Numbered from the stretch's first letter, positions 34,912-44,195 are shown. The stretch: 51,623 nucleotides of DNA from Ideonella_A sp031398385 (GCA_031398385.1 JANNNE010000026.1:1-51623); one strand, 5' to 3'. The notes: generated by a model not told the origin, from the sequence alone. Made by a program: numbers and translations.

Positions 34912-35034
34912 CTTGCGCCGTGGCGCGGTTGAACTCGATTTTCGCAAACGGCGTGCCTGTCGCGATGGCAACACGCCGATCGATGGATTGTTTTGATAAT
35001 GCCTGATTGACCGACGAATCCCCCATCCCCCGCC

Positions 35035-35856
35035 ATGAATTCCCTTGCCAAGCTGATTGCCGAGCGCCGGATCGAGACCGACGGCCCGAGTGCAACCGTC
35101 GAATTCGACGTGACCGATGACTGGCTGCAGGGTCGAACCGCGTTTGGCGGACTGAGCTCGGCCTTCGGCGTTCAGGCCATGCGAGACCTGCCGACGCCCA
35201 TTGCCGACGGTACAAGCCTGCGCGCGCTGCAGACCGCATTCGTCGGGCCGATCGGCGCCGGAACCGTCCGGGTGGAAGCCATCTTGCTGCGCGAAGGAAA
35301 AAGCATCCGGCAAGTCCAGGCTACGCTGCGCCAGGAAGGCCAGATCGCGGCCGTGATGCTGGGCGTGTTCGCGAAGGACCGCGCATCGACGATGCGGCCG
35401 GTTCGCCCGCCACGCCCGCCCGCCTCGCATGCACCCGAAGCCCTGTTGACCAGGCCTTTCGTCGCGGGTTCGACGCCAAGTTTCCTGCGCCACTTCGACA
35501 TGCGCTGGGACGACGGTCCGATGCCAGGCAGCGGCGGCTCCGGCATGTCGACCCGCATCCACATGCGGCTGCTCGACGCAGCCGGCCTCAGCAACGAAAT
35601 CCTGACCGTGATGATGGCCGACGTCTCCCCGACCCCGGCAGCCGGCCAGTTCAAGCCGGCGGTGCCGGCCAGTTCAGTCAGCTGGGCGCTGGAACTGCGA
35701 CCCTCGGATCGGGCGATCGCTCCGGACGGCTGGTGGCGGGCCGACAACGATTCCATCGTTGTCGACGGCGGCTATGTCAACCATTCTGCCCGGCTGTGGG
35801 CCCCCGGTGGCGAGCTGGCAGCACTGGCCTATCAGGTCGTCTCGATTTACGGTTGA
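35035..35856 (+). CDS. acyl-CoA thioesterase-like double-hotdog protein
   Basis: 273 residues. Two hotdog halves are visible: the N-terminal half has DDWLQGRTAFGGLSSAFGVQAM and LRALQTAFVGPIGAGTVRVEA, a TesB-like pattern. The C-terminal half carries WALELRPSDRA and the closing DGGYVNHSARLWAPGGELAALAYQVVSIYG. Such proteins hydrolyse acyl-CoA thioesters in the cytoplasm. The chain length preference is unknown. It is divergent from the potassium-channel gene with 123 bases between starts. Confidence 0.88.
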   Translation: MNSLAKLIAERRIETDGPSATVEFDVTDDWLQGRTAFGGLSSAFGVQAMRDLPTPIADGTSLRALQTAFVGPIGAGTVRVEAILLREGKSIRQVQATLRQEGQIAAVMLGVFAKDRASTMRPVRPPRPPASHAPEALLTRPFVAGSTPSFLRHFDMRWDDGPMPGSGGSGMSTRIHMRLLDAAGLSNEILTVMMADVSPTPAAGQFKPAVPASSVSWALELRPSDRAIAPDGWWRADNDSIVVDGGYVNHSARLWAPGGELAALAYQVVSIYG

Positions 35857-36023
35857 AGGTCGATATCGGCGAAGAAGTACCGCTTTTCGTCTCTTTTCGG
35901 TGCATCAGCGGCGATTCCTAGGGTTAACCTGAGTCGCAGGCCTGTGGCAACGACACTACAGTCGGCCCCCCGGGCCAAACATTGCTTGGAGTGGGTCCGG
36001 CCGAAATCTGATAGGAAGTCAAC

Positions 36024-36413
36024 GTGTTCGTGGTCTCTGTTGCAGTTTTCTTGTTCGTCATCGCTTGCCTCATGGCCAGACGCATGCAGCTGGGCGAGAT
36101 GGCGACAGTGCACCGGCACGGCCGTCACCTGTTACACCTCGAACTGCGACGTTGCATCGAGATGCGCACGCATGCAGACGGATTGGGCGGCTTTTCGTAC
36201 CCGGAGCCAGCTGAAACCCGGATCCTGACCTGGCAGTGCTGTGGTTTGCCGGTCTGGAGCCGAACCGAAAGCATCGGACTGCCCGCCAGCTGCGAAAGCC
36301 GGATCGACGAGGTCAGGCCGGAAGATTTCGACCAGCATTTCACGCCTGCCTTCAGGCTCGCCTCGCAGCGCAGCAGTCCCGCACGACGCTCTTCACACGC
36401 TGCCGCCACCTGA
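36024..36413 (+). CDS. small membrane-anchored hypothetical protein (GTG start)
   Basis: 129 residues. One N-terminal membrane helix (VVSVAVFLFVIACLMA) is followed by a basic, His/Arg-rich soluble part with several Cys residues (RRCIEMRT, TWQCCGLPVWS, ASCESRIDE). A good ribosome binding site (AGGAAG) lies seven bases before the GTG start. I recognise no family. It is convergent with the MFS gene, three bases from its end. The antisense frame through the same bases is less convincing because it lacks a start context. Confidence 0.58.
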   Translation: MFVVSVAVFLFVIACLMARRMQLGEMATVHRHGRHLLHLELRRCIEMRTHADGLGGFSYPEPAETRILTWQCCGLPVWSRTESIGLPASCESRIDEVRPEDFDQHFTPAFRLASQRSSPARRSSHAAAT

Positions 36414-36416
36414 CGC

Positions 36417-38054
36417 TCAGTCGTCGACGACGTCGGCGATGTATCGGCTGACACGCGGCACTTCATTTCCCTGGTGAAAACCGAGCCGGCGCACGCGCAA
36501 TCCGACATCGGCCGCCGTGAAGCGCTCGAGCCGGCGTTGATGCTCGACCCAGCTTTCGTCCACAAAATATTCGATGTAGCGGCCGACCTGAGCGGTATCC
36601 CGGAACAATCCCCATGACAAGGCCCCCTGTCGCAGGCGGGCGCGTCGCGTTTCGCGCATGACCTCGGTGAAATCGGCAATGCGGGCTGGGTCGACCTGAT
36701 ATTCGACAGTGACCATCACCGGGCCTTCGTCGCCGTGCAATTCGAGCACCGGCGGCGGCGCATGGCTGGTCGTCGCCGAGGGTGTCAGGTCTTCATCGAT
36801 ATCGCCGCCAACCGTCAGGCGGCGACTGGCAAACAGCACGATCGTGCCGATCACCGCGGCCGAAATGACACTGATCGACACGCTGCTGTGGCTGGCGACA
36901 TAACCCCAGAGCGCCGCGCCGGCTGCGCTGCCACCCATCAGCGCCATCTGGTAGATCGACATGCCACGGGCCCGAACCCAGTTCGGCAACGCCATCTGTG
37001 CCGCCAGCGTCAGTGAATTGGCGACCGTCAGCCACATCATCCCGGCCACCGTCATCGCCGGCACCGCGAACCAGATATTCGGCGCCAGCACCACCGCGCT
37101 CGCGGCCAGCGCATGCACCACCGTCCCCCAGCGAACCAGGCCATCACGATCGAGCCGCCCACGCAGCATCGGCAGCAGAAACAAGGCGACGACCACCGCC
37201 CCGACCCCCATCGCCGCCAGCAGCAGGGTGAAGGTGCCGGCGCCGCCGCCCAGGCGGCGGGCAATCAGCGGCAACAGCGCCGTCAGCGCCGTGGTCTGCA
37301 GGAAGAACAGGAAGATGCGCACCAGCACGGACCGCATGCGTGGCGATTGCTTGACGTGTTGCAGTCCGACCCGCATCGCGCCGAGGAAGCGCTCGCCGGG
37401 CAAGGCGCTGACCTTGCGCTGCGATTTCCAGCGCATGATCAGACCGAAGGCGACGACCGACAGGATGGCATTCAACAAGAAGACATAGGGGCTGCCGGCG
37501 CCGGCCAGCAGCGCACCGGCCACCACCGGCCCGATCACGCGCGACATGTTCATCGCGATGCCGTTCAGGGCCAGCGCCGCCGGAAGATCCGATCGCTCGA
37601 CAATCTCAGGCACGATGGCGGCGAATACCGGCCAGCGCATCGCCATGCCGATGCCGTTGGCGAAGGTTAATGCGAGCAGCGTCGGCGCCGTCAAGCCGTC
37701 GAAGAAGGCCAGCACGCCCAACACGACCGCCACCAGTGCAACCCACAACTGCGTCACCGCGAAATAGCGGCGCCGGTCGACGATGTCGGCCAGCGCCCCG
37801 CTCGGCAAACCGAGCACGAACACCGGCAAGGTCGACGCCGCCTGCACCAGGGCCACCATCATCACGCTGTCGGTCAACGAGGTCATCAGCCAGGCGGATG
37901 CCACGTCGTTCATCCACATCGTGACGTTGGCGGCCAGCCAGGCGAGCCACAACATGCGAAAGACCGGCGCGCGCAAGGGGCCAAGGATCGAAGGATTGTC
38001 CAATGGCGCGCCGGTTGCAACGCCTGCAGCATCGGAACGAATGGGCTCGGGCAT
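36417..38054 (-). CDS. MFS transporter (EntS/DUF894-like) with C-terminal soluble domain
   Basis: 545 residues. About 12 membrane segments occupy residues 25-430, beginning with VFRMLWLAWLAANVTMWMNDVASAWLM, the pattern of the MFS_3/EntS group. The last ~75 residues form a soluble domain (VMVTVEYQVDPARIADFTEVMRETRRARLR then EYFVDESWVEHQRRLERFT) that resembles an antibiotic-biosynthesis-monooxygenase or quinol-monooxygenase fold. This fusion is known in the family. A strong ribosome binding site GAGGAG precedes the ATG at 38054. It likely exports a small molecule; the substrate is unknown. It is divergent from the DUF3422 gene. Confidence 0.9.
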   Translation of the reverse strand: MPEPIRSDAAGVATGAPLDNPSILGPLRAPVFRMLWLAWLAANVTMWMNDVASAWLMTSLTDSVMMVALVQAASTLPVFVLGLPSGALADIVDRRRYFAVTQLWVALVAVVLGVLAFFDGLTAPTLLALTFANGIGMAMRWPVFAAIVPEIVERSDLPAALALNGIAMNMSRVIGPVVAGALLAGAGSPYVFLLNAILSVVAFGLIMRWKSQRKVSALPGERFLGAMRVGLQHVKQSPRMRSVLVRIFLFFLQTTALTALLPLIARRLGGGAGTFTLLLAAMGVGAVVVALFLLPMLRGRLDRDGLVRWGTVVHALAASAVVLAPNIWFAVPAMTVAGMMWLTVANSLTLAAQMALPNWVRARGMSIYQMALMGGSAAGAALWGYVASHSSVSISVISAAVIGTIVLFASRRLTVGGDIDEDLTPSATTSHAPPPVLELHGDEGPVMVTVEYQVDPARIADFTEVMRETRRARLRQGALSWGLFRDTAQVGRYIEYFVDESWVEHQRRLERFTAADVGLRVRRLGFHQGNEVPRVSRYIADVVDD

Positions 38055-38185
38055 GCATGGATTCTCCTCGCGAATGCTGAGGTCGGCTTCGAACCGTGCC
38101 ACATGAGGCGGGCCACAATGCAAGCGCACAGCGGCTTGCGAAGAGCCGGTCCACCCAGCCGCGCGCATCGATCAGGCGGAACACC

Positions 38186-39544
38186 ATGCAGTCGAATCAA
38201 GCGAACGAAACCGCGCCGCAGGGCGACGCGACGACCCCCTTCCCGGCCTTGCCACCCGACGATGCGCTGCGCCGCGAATTGCACGATGAAGTGCACGCCC
38301 GGCCCCCGTCTCGAATCCGACTGCCGGCGCTGGTGGTCCACATCGCCGTGCTGAACCAGGGGATCAGCCGGATCGACGAGTACCGGCACCTTTGTCGCCT
38401 GCCCGGACAGCAGGATCTTCCGGAAAACGCGGTCGAGAGCAATTTCCTGCGCCTGCGCTTGACGGGCCATTCGATGCGCTGGGAGCGGCACACCGAATTC
38501 ACACGCTACACCCTGGTCCAGAATCTGCCGCAGCAGGCGCTGCTCGGCGCTACCGAGCCCGAATTGCTGAGTTCGCTGGTGGTCGATGCGGCCTGGCTGC
38601 GCGAGATTCCCGGCCATACCATCGCGGCGGTCAAGCAGATCTTCGTGCACGGTGATCTGACCGACCCGCAGGCCGCGTTGAATCTGGCCCAGCAGTGGTT
38701 CGGTGGCCGAATGGTGGTGGGATCGTTGCTGGGCAACGGCCATTCGCTCGCCGTCACCGATTTCCGCCTGCGCGCCAGCGGCTTCGAGCGCATGCTGATC
38801 GTGGCCCGGCCCGATACCAGCGAAACCCGCGCCGGCCGCATCAGCCAGCGCCTGCTCGAGCTCGAGACCTATCGGCTGATGGCCTTGCGGGGCCTGCCGA
38901 CCGCCAAGGCACTGGCACCCGAGATCACACACGGGGAAGTCGCGCTGGCGCAGATAGCGGCACGCTTCGCCGTCAAGCAGACATCCGATCAGGAGCTGCT
39001 GGATCAACTGGTCGGCCTTGCAGCGCGGATCGAGAAGGCGACCGCGGAGAATGCCTACCGATTTTCTGCCACGCAGGCCTATGCGGCACTGGTCGAAGAG
39101 CGGATCACCGAAATGCGCGAGATTCCGATTCCGGGCACCCAGACGATCGGTGAATTCATGCGCCGTCGCTTGCGCCCGGCGAACGCCACGGTCGCCGCCA
39201 GTTCGCAACGCCTGTCATCGCTGGCGCAGCGAGTCGAGCGCAGCAGCGGCCTGCTGCGCACGCGGGTCGATATCGCTGCCGAGGCGCACAACCAGCAGTT
39301 GCTGCAGAAAATTACCCGCGGCCAGGAACTTCAGCTGCGGCTGCAGGCGACGGTCGAAGGCCTGTCGATCGCGGCGATCTCGTATTACGTCGTCAGCCTG
39401 CTCTTCTACGTCGGCAAATCGGTCAAGGCGATGGGCTTTCCGCTCGAACCGGACATCGCGATCGGTGCGGTGATTCCGCTGGTGCTGTGGGCCACCTGGC
39501 GAACCTCGCGCCGGATACACGCCCGCCTGCGAAACCTCGACTGA
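38186..39544 (+). CDS. DUF3422 family membrane protein
   Basis: 452 residues, the normal length of DUF3422. N-terminal diagnostic LRRELHDEVHARPP and RIDEYRHLCRL lie near residues 30-70, and TGHSMRWERHTEFTRYTLV follows. The C-terminal ~100 residues contain a coiled-coil stretch (TVAASSQRLSSLAQRVERSSGLLRTRVDI in the first part) and two membrane helices (ISYYVVSLLFYVGKSV and AVIPLVLWATW). The architecture resembles CorA-like or mechanosensitive tails, but the function of DUF3422 is unknown. The start at 38186 follows a GGCGGA ribosome binding site; earlier open sequence overlaps the MFS leader. Confidence 0.9.
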   Translation: MQSNQANETAPQGDATTPFPALPPDDALRRELHDEVHARPPSRIRLPALVVHIAVLNQGISRIDEYRHLCRLPGQQDLPENAVESNFLRLRLTGHSMRWERHTEFTRYTLVQNLPQQALLGATEPELLSSLVVDAAWLREIPGHTIAAVKQIFVHGDLTDPQAALNLAQQWFGGRMVVGSLLGNGHSLAVTDFRLRASGFERMLIVARPDTSETRAGRISQRLLELETYRLMALRGLPTAKALAPEITHGEVALAQIAARFAVKQTSDQELLDQLVGLAARIEKATAENAYRFSATQAYAALVEERITEMREIPIPGTQTIGEFMRRRLRPANATVAASSQRLSSLAQRVERSSGLLRTRVDIAAEAHNQQLLQKITRGQELQLRLQATVEGLSIAAISYYVVSLLFYVGKSVKAMGFPLEPDIAIGAVIPLVLWATWRTSRRIHARLRNLD

Positions 39545-39582
39545 AAGCCGCCAGTCCTTGATCGGGCACGAACGGTTCCGGA

Positions 39583-39924
39583 TCATGGGTAGATGCGGAG
39601 CGAGCCGGAAGGGGTCGACAACTCGCGGTAGAACACGAACAGGTAGGACGCGCAGGCGGCGCCGACCAAGGCCAGCACCCATTCCTGCACTGGAACCCGG
39701 TCGCGCGGAGACCCGCTCAAGGCCGGATAGGCCAGAAAGGCGAGAAAGATGGCGAATGCCAGGTGAATGGCACGCGACTGCGTATCGTTGAACACCCCGA
39801 TGCCGAGCGTGAACGGCAAGGGCGATGCGATCCACAACTGGAACAGACTCCAGCAGATGCAGACCGCGACGATGAACAGATGGATCCTCGGAGCCGGCTT
39901 TCGACCGCCGGAGTCACCAAACAA
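39583..39924 (-). pseudogene. remnant of a TRAP transporter permease (fused 4TM/12TM type)
   Basis: About 113 codons match the N-terminal membrane region of TRAP large fused permeases: RIHLFIVAVCICWSLFQLWIASPLPF, then GVFNDTQSRAIHLAFAIFLAFLAYPAL and SPRDRVPVQEWVLALVGAACASYLFVFYREL. A full protein has more than 600 residues; here the frame stops after LRIYP and the next gene downstream is unrelated, so ~80% is missing. The only start is a TTG and there is no good ribosome binding site. I judge it a deletion remnant, not a functional protein. It belongs with the other broken genes upstream on the same strand. Confidence 0.8.
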
Positions 39925-40106
39925 CCGTTCGATGCCTCGTTCCCGCTGCCCTGACGCAAGGCGTCGACATGGCGCGCGGCTTGATGGTGTATCCGATTTG
40001 CTCCGGGGGATTTGTCAGAGGAAAGGCCGACCCTTGTGAAGTCGACCCGGGAAACACCGTGTCATCCTGTCGCGTGAGTCTCAGTGGTTAAGAAGCTGGT
40101 GTGTGC

Positions 40107-40301
40107 CTAGGCGATCCGGTCGATCTGCTGGTGCATCGCCGACAACACATCGGGATGCCCGTGACCGAGACAGGACACCGCTGCACCGCCGGAGGCATCG
40201 ATATAGCGCCGGCCCTGGCGATCGATCAGCCAGACGCCATCGGTGGCGACGGCGGTCGCCGGTTCATGCCGCAGGCTGTGATGCAGGATACGGGTGTTCA
40301 T
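40107..40301 (-). pseudogene. 5' remnant of a class III (PLP) aminotransferase gene
   Basis: The 64 codons begin with an ATG four bases after the regulator stop. They read through GVWLIDRQGRRYIDASGGAAVSCLGHGHPDVLSAM, the unmistakable N-terminus of class III aminotransferases (omega-aminotransferase/aspartate-aminotransferase-family proteins). The frame ends at a TAG right after the DRIA residues, where a normal protein continues for ~370 more residues. The PLP-binding Lys and all catalytic parts are absent, and no continuation is found in any frame before the TRAP remnant. The 182 bases between this remnant and the TRAP remnant hold nothing I recognise. Confidence 0.82.
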
Positions 40302-40305
40302 TGAA

Positions 40306-41180
40306 TCACTCCTTGCCGCCGGGGCGTTCCCAGTACGCCCCTGATATCTGCAGGTGGGCCTGCATGCGGCGCAGGTGCGCGGTTGCCGTCGCACCACCAC
40401 GCGCCGCGACCGCCGCGATCACCGCCTCGGCCAGCGCCTGGGCACCGGCTGTCGAATGGAAATGCGCGGTCGACGCCGTATCGTAGAGAAGAACCTGTGC
40501 GGTGTGCCGCGCCAGCGGCGACAGACGGCTGTCGGTCATCGCGATCACGGTGGCGCCGCCTTGGCTGGCCTGCTGCACGGCTTCGACGGTCTGGCGTATG
40601 TAGGGTGACTGACTCACCGCCACCAGGACGCTGCGGCTGCCGATGCGCGCCGCTTTGATCGCTCTGGGTGCCGCCGATTCCGGTCACCACCACGCCTGAG
40701 CAGCCCGTAGGCATACGACTGATAGACCGCGACGCCGTGGCAAACCCGCAGGCCGAGGAAAAATACCTGCGGTGCGTCGAGCATGCAGCGAGCGGCCTCT
40801 TCGATGGCGCCCGCCGCATTGAGGCTGACCACCGAAGCGACGTTCGCCTGCTGCGAGTTGTTCAGCGAATCGACCGCTGCAGCCACCGAGTTCTTGCCGC
40901 GGCGTCGCCCGGCCGGGCGGCTGAATTCGACCTCGACCGCCGACCCGGCCAGCTCGCGCTGGAACGGTGCGCGCAGGCCGTCGAAACCATCGAAGCCCAG
41001 GCGTCTTGCAAGTCGGGTCATGGTTGCCGGCGTGACTTCGGCGGCACGCGCCGAGTCGCGTATCGAATGCAGCGCCAGTGACGAGCCGTGCCGCGATACC
41101 CAGCGCGCCGCTCGCTGCAGCTCAGGGCTCAGGCTTTCGAAATGCTCGGCGACCATCTTCTGAATGGCGGTGGTGGACAT
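40306..41180 (-). pseudogene. RpiR/MurR-family transcriptional regulator, frameshifted
   Basis: The N-terminal half reads well in one frame: an HTH_6 DNA-binding domain (FESLSPELQRAARWV through TPATMTRLARRLGFDGFDGLR) and the start of a SIS sugar-isomerase domain (APQVFFLGLRVCHGVAVYQSYAYGLLRR). The SIS domain then continues in a second frame near 40693 (VVVTGIGGTQ) and a third from about 40665 (AIKAARIGSRSVLVAVSQSPYIRQTVEA, to the TGA at 40306). Two +1 shifts about 30 bases apart explain it. The total length of 875 bases is not a multiple of three. The regulator would probably have controlled the aminotransferase/TRAP genes and perhaps the divergent gabTD. Sequencing error cannot be excluded. 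Confidence 0.82.
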
Positions 41181-41199
41181 GGCTTGATGAAACAAGTGC

Positions 41200-41233
41200 T
41201 TGACTTCTGCCGATGTGCGTCAATTGTTGCAAC
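41200..41233 (+). promoter_or_regulatory. candidate promoter/operator of gabTD
   Basis: A TTGACT box (41200-41205) is 17 bases from a weak ATTGTT at 41223-41228, and overlaps an 8-base palindrome GTTGCAAC at 41226-41233. It lies in the space between the divergent RpiR-type regulator and gabT. The -10 match is poor, so this is only a candidate. Confidence 0.25.
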
Positions 41234-41342
41234 TACCTACTGGATGCACCGCATGTGTCCGGGCGCGGTGCATTGATCCGCTACCATTTATCCTGGGGCA
41301 TCGGCTCGAAACCCCGGAGCCGGCTGTTCAAAAGGAGAAACC

Positions 41343-42656
41343 ATGAACACGCACAGCAGAACCGAGTCGGCACAGGTTGCCGCCGCGTCGAAATCCAGCA
41401 ATGCCGACATCGATGCGCGCCGGATCGCCGCGACACCGCGCGGCATCGGCATCGGCTTTCCGATCTATGCCGAGCGCGCACGGAATGCGGAGTTGTGGGA
41501 CGTCGAAGGCAAGCGCTACATCGACTTCTGCGCCGGCATCGCCGTGCTCAACACCGGCCATCGCCATCCGCGTCTGGTGCAGGCGATTGCGCAGCAACTC
41601 GAACGGTTCACCCACACCTGCTACCAGGTCGTGCCGTACGAAAGCGTCGTCACGCTGGCCGAGCGGTTGAACGCGCTGACGCCTGGCGATCATCCGAAGA
41701 AGACCGCATTCTTCTCGACCGGCGCGGAGGCGGTCGAGAACGCGATCAAGATCGCTCGCAACTTCACCCGGCGCCCCGGCGTGATCGCATTGAGCGGCGC
41801 CTTCCACGGCCGCACCTATCTCGGCATGGCGCTGACCGGCAAGGTCGCACCGTACAAGGCCGGCTTCGGACCGTTCCCGGCCAGCGTGTACCACGTGCCG
41901 ATGCCGATCGACCTGCACGGCGTCTCGATCGAACAATCGCTGGCTGCGATCGCCCAGTTGTTCAAGGTCGACATCGAGCCCGACCAGGTGGCAGCCATCA
42001 TCGTCGAGCCGATCCAGGGCGAAGGCGGCTTCTATGTGGTGCCGCCCGAATTCATGCGCGCGCTGCGCAAGATCTGCGACGCCCACGGCATCGTGCTGAT
42101 TGCCGACGAGATCCAGACCGGCTTCGCGCGCACCGGCAAGCTGTTCGCGATGGCTCATTACGACGTGGTCCCGGACCTGATGACGATGGCCAAGAGTCTG
42201 GCCGGCGGCATGCCGTTGTCGGCGGTCTGCGGACGCGCCGAGATCATGGATGCGCCGGCCCCCGGCGGCCTCGGGGGCACCTATGCGGCCAACCCGCTGG
42301 CGATCGCTTCGGCGCTGGCCGTCCTGGACGTGATCGAAGACGAACAATTGTGCGAGCGCGCCGAGCGCCTGGGCAAGATGCTGACCGAGCGCCTGACGGC
42401 GATCCAGGCCCGGACCCCGGCCATCAAGGACATCCGTGGCCTGGGTTCGATGGTGGCGATCGAGTTCGTCAGAGACGATGGCACGCCCGACCCCGACAGG
42501 GTCAAGCAGGTCATCAAGCGCGCCCAGGAAGCCGGGCTGCTGTTGTTGTCGTGTGGCATCTACGGCAACGTGATCCGCTTCCTGTTCCCGCTGACGATCG
42601 AAGACAAGATCTTCGAGGAAGGCATGGCGATCCTGGACCAGGCGATCACCGCCTGA
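41343..42656 (+). CDS. gabT: 4-aminobutyrate aminotransferase
   Basis: 437 residues. Class III aminotransferase with the PLP Lys at residue 284 (TMAKSLAGGMPLSAV), preceded by the ADEIQTGFARTGK Asp. The PLP-phosphate motif is STGAEAVENAIKIARN, and AFHGRTYLGMALTGK matches GabT. The reaction moves the amino group of GABA to 2-oxoglutarate and yields succinate semialdehyde. A strong ribosome binding site AAGGAG precedes the ATG. gabD follows by 68 bases on the same strand, which supports GABA as substrate over ornithine or taurine. Confidence 0.92.
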   Translation: MNTHSRTESAQVAAASKSSNADIDARRIAATPRGIGIGFPIYAERARNAELWDVEGKRYIDFCAGIAVLNTGHRHPRLVQAIAQQLERFTHTCYQVVPYESVVTLAERLNALTPGDHPKKTAFFSTGAEAVENAIKIARNFTRRPGVIALSGAFHGRTYLGMALTGKVAPYKAGFGPFPASVYHVPMPIDLHGVSIEQSLAAIAQLFKVDIEPDQVAAIIVEPIQGEGGFYVVPPEFMRALRKICDAHGIVLIADEIQTGFARTGKLFAMAHYDVVPDLMTMAKSLAGGMPLSAVCGRAEIMDAPAPGGLGGTYAANPLAIASALAVLDVIEDEQLCERAERLGKMLTERLTAIQARTPAIKDIRGLGSMVAIEFVRDDGTPDPDRVKQVIKRAQEAGLLLLSCGIYGNVIRFLFPLTIEDKIFEEGMAILDQAITA

Positions 42657-42724
42657 AGCGTCTGGACCGACAGAACCGACCTCCCGGAACCATCGCAACA
42701 CCATTCGGCGATTGCCAGATCATC

Positions 42725-44185
42725 ATGCTCAAACTCAAAGACCCGTCCCTGTTCAAGCAGCAAGCCTACATCGCAGGACAGTGGGTGGACTCAGATAACG
42801 GCGAGACCGTTGACGTAACCAATCCCGCCAATGGCGAAAAGCTCGGCACGGTGCCGATGTGCGGCACGGCCGAAACCGAACGCGCCATCGCTGCGGCCGA
42901 CAAGGCACAAAAGACCTGGCGCGACACCTCGGCGAAAGAACGTGCTGCCATCTTGCGCAAGCTCAACGACCTGATGCTGGCCAACACCGACGATCTGGCC
43001 TTGATCATGACCTCCGAGCAAGGCAAGCCGCTGGCCGAATCGAAAGGCGAGATCGGCTACGCCGCATCGTTCATCGAATGGTTTGCCGACGAAGCGCGGC
43101 GCGTATACGGCGACACCATCCCGGCACCGCTGGGTGACCGGCGCATCATCGCGATCAAGCAGCCGGTGGGCACGACTGCGGCGATCACGCCTTGGAATTT
43201 TCCGACCGCGATGCTGACGCGCAAGGCCGGCCCGGCGCTGGCCGCGGGCTGTTCGATGGTGGTCAAGCCGGCGACCCAGACGCCCTTCTCCGCACTCGCG
43301 TTCGCCGAGTTGGCCGAACGCGCCGGCATTCCGAAGGGCTTGTTGTCGGTGCTGACCGGCTCGGCCAGCCAGATCGGTGGCGAGATGACTCGCAACCCGC
43401 TGGTGCGCAAGCTGAGCTTCACCGGCTCGACCGATGTCGGCCGCAAATTGATGCGCCAGAGTGCCGACACGATCAAGAAGCTCTCGCTCGAGCTCGGCGG
43501 CAACGCGCCGTTCATCGTGTTCGATGATGCCGATCTCGACGCGGCCGTCGAAGGCGCGATGGTCTCCAAATATCGCAACACCGGCCAGACCTGCGTCTGC
43601 GCCAATCGCATCTATGTCCAGAAGGGCGTGCTGAAGGCCTTCACCGACAAGCTGGTGGCAAAGGTCAACGCGCTCAAGGTTGGCCCCGGCGTCGATGCCG
43701 GCGTCACACAGGGCCCGCTGATCGACGACAAGGCCGTGGCCAAGATCGAGGAACACATCGCCGACGCGCGTGCCAAGGGCGGCGAGGTGTTGACCGGCGG
43801 AAAGCGCCACGCGCTCGGCGGCCTGTTCTTCGAGCCGACGGTGATCTCCGGCGCGAATGCGTCGATGCTGGTCGCGCACGAAGAAACCTTCGGCCCGCTG
43901 GCGCCGATCTTCGCCTTCGAGACCGAAGACGAGGTGCTGGCACTTGCCAACGATACCGAGTTCGGCCTGGCCTCGTATTTCTACAGCCGCGACATCGGCC
44001 GCGTGATGCGGGTCGCCGAACGGCTGGAATCCGGGATGGTCGGGGTCAACACCGGCCTCATCTCGACCGCGGAAGCGCCGTTCGGCGGCATCAAGCAATC
44101 CGGCCTCGGGCGCGAAGGATCGAAGTACGGACTCGACGATTTCCTCGAGATCAAGTACATCTGCCTGGCGGGCCTGGACAAATAG
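42725..44185 (+). CDS. gabD: NAD(P)-dependent succinate-semialdehyde dehydrogenase
   Basis: 486 residues, standard for GabD of the aldehyde dehydrogenase superfamily. Cofactor region TTAAITPWNFPTAMLTRKAGPALAAGC, general base Glu in LELGGNAPF (near residue 256), and nucleophile Cys290 in GQTCVCANR are visible. The segment DADLDAAVEGAMVSKYRNTGQTC and the C-terminal EAPFGGIKQSGLGREGSKYG are typical of succinate-semialdehyde dehydrogenases. It completes the GABA shunt by making succinate. The ATG at 42725 gives the family length; a frame that opens at 41213 is antiphase through gabT. Confidence 0.94.
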   Translation: MLKLKDPSLFKQQAYIAGQWVDSDNGETVDVTNPANGEKLGTVPMCGTAETERAIAAADKAQKTWRDTSAKERAAILRKLNDLMLANTDDLALIMTSEQGKPLAESKGEIGYAASFIEWFADEARRVYGDTIPAPLGDRRIIAIKQPVGTTAAITPWNFPTAMLTRKAGPALAAGCSMVVKPATQTPFSALAFAELAERAGIPKGLLSVLTGSASQIGGEMTRNPLVRKLSFTGSTDVGRKLMRQSADTIKKLSLELGGNAPFIVFDDADLDAAVEGAMVSKYRNTGQTCVCANRIYVQKGVLKAFTDKLVAKVNALKVGPGVDAGVTQGPLIDDKAVAKIEEHIADARAKGGEVLTGGKRHALGGLFFEPTVISGANASMLVAHEETFGPLAPIFAFETEDEVLALANDTEFGLASYFYSRDIGRVMRVAERLESGMVGVNTGLISTAEAPFGGIKQSGLGREGSKYGLDDFLEIKYICLAGLDK

Positions 44186-44195
44186 AGGGCAAGGT

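Noticed and set aside
39925..40106. Possible tRNA gene in the spacer between the two remnants
   Set aside because: No T-loop (GTTCGANTC-type) or cloverleaf pairing could be found on either strand.
41200..41233. Definite sigma-70 promoter for gabT
   Set aside because: The -35 box is good but the -10 box matches the consensus poorly, so it is listed only as a low-confidence candidate.
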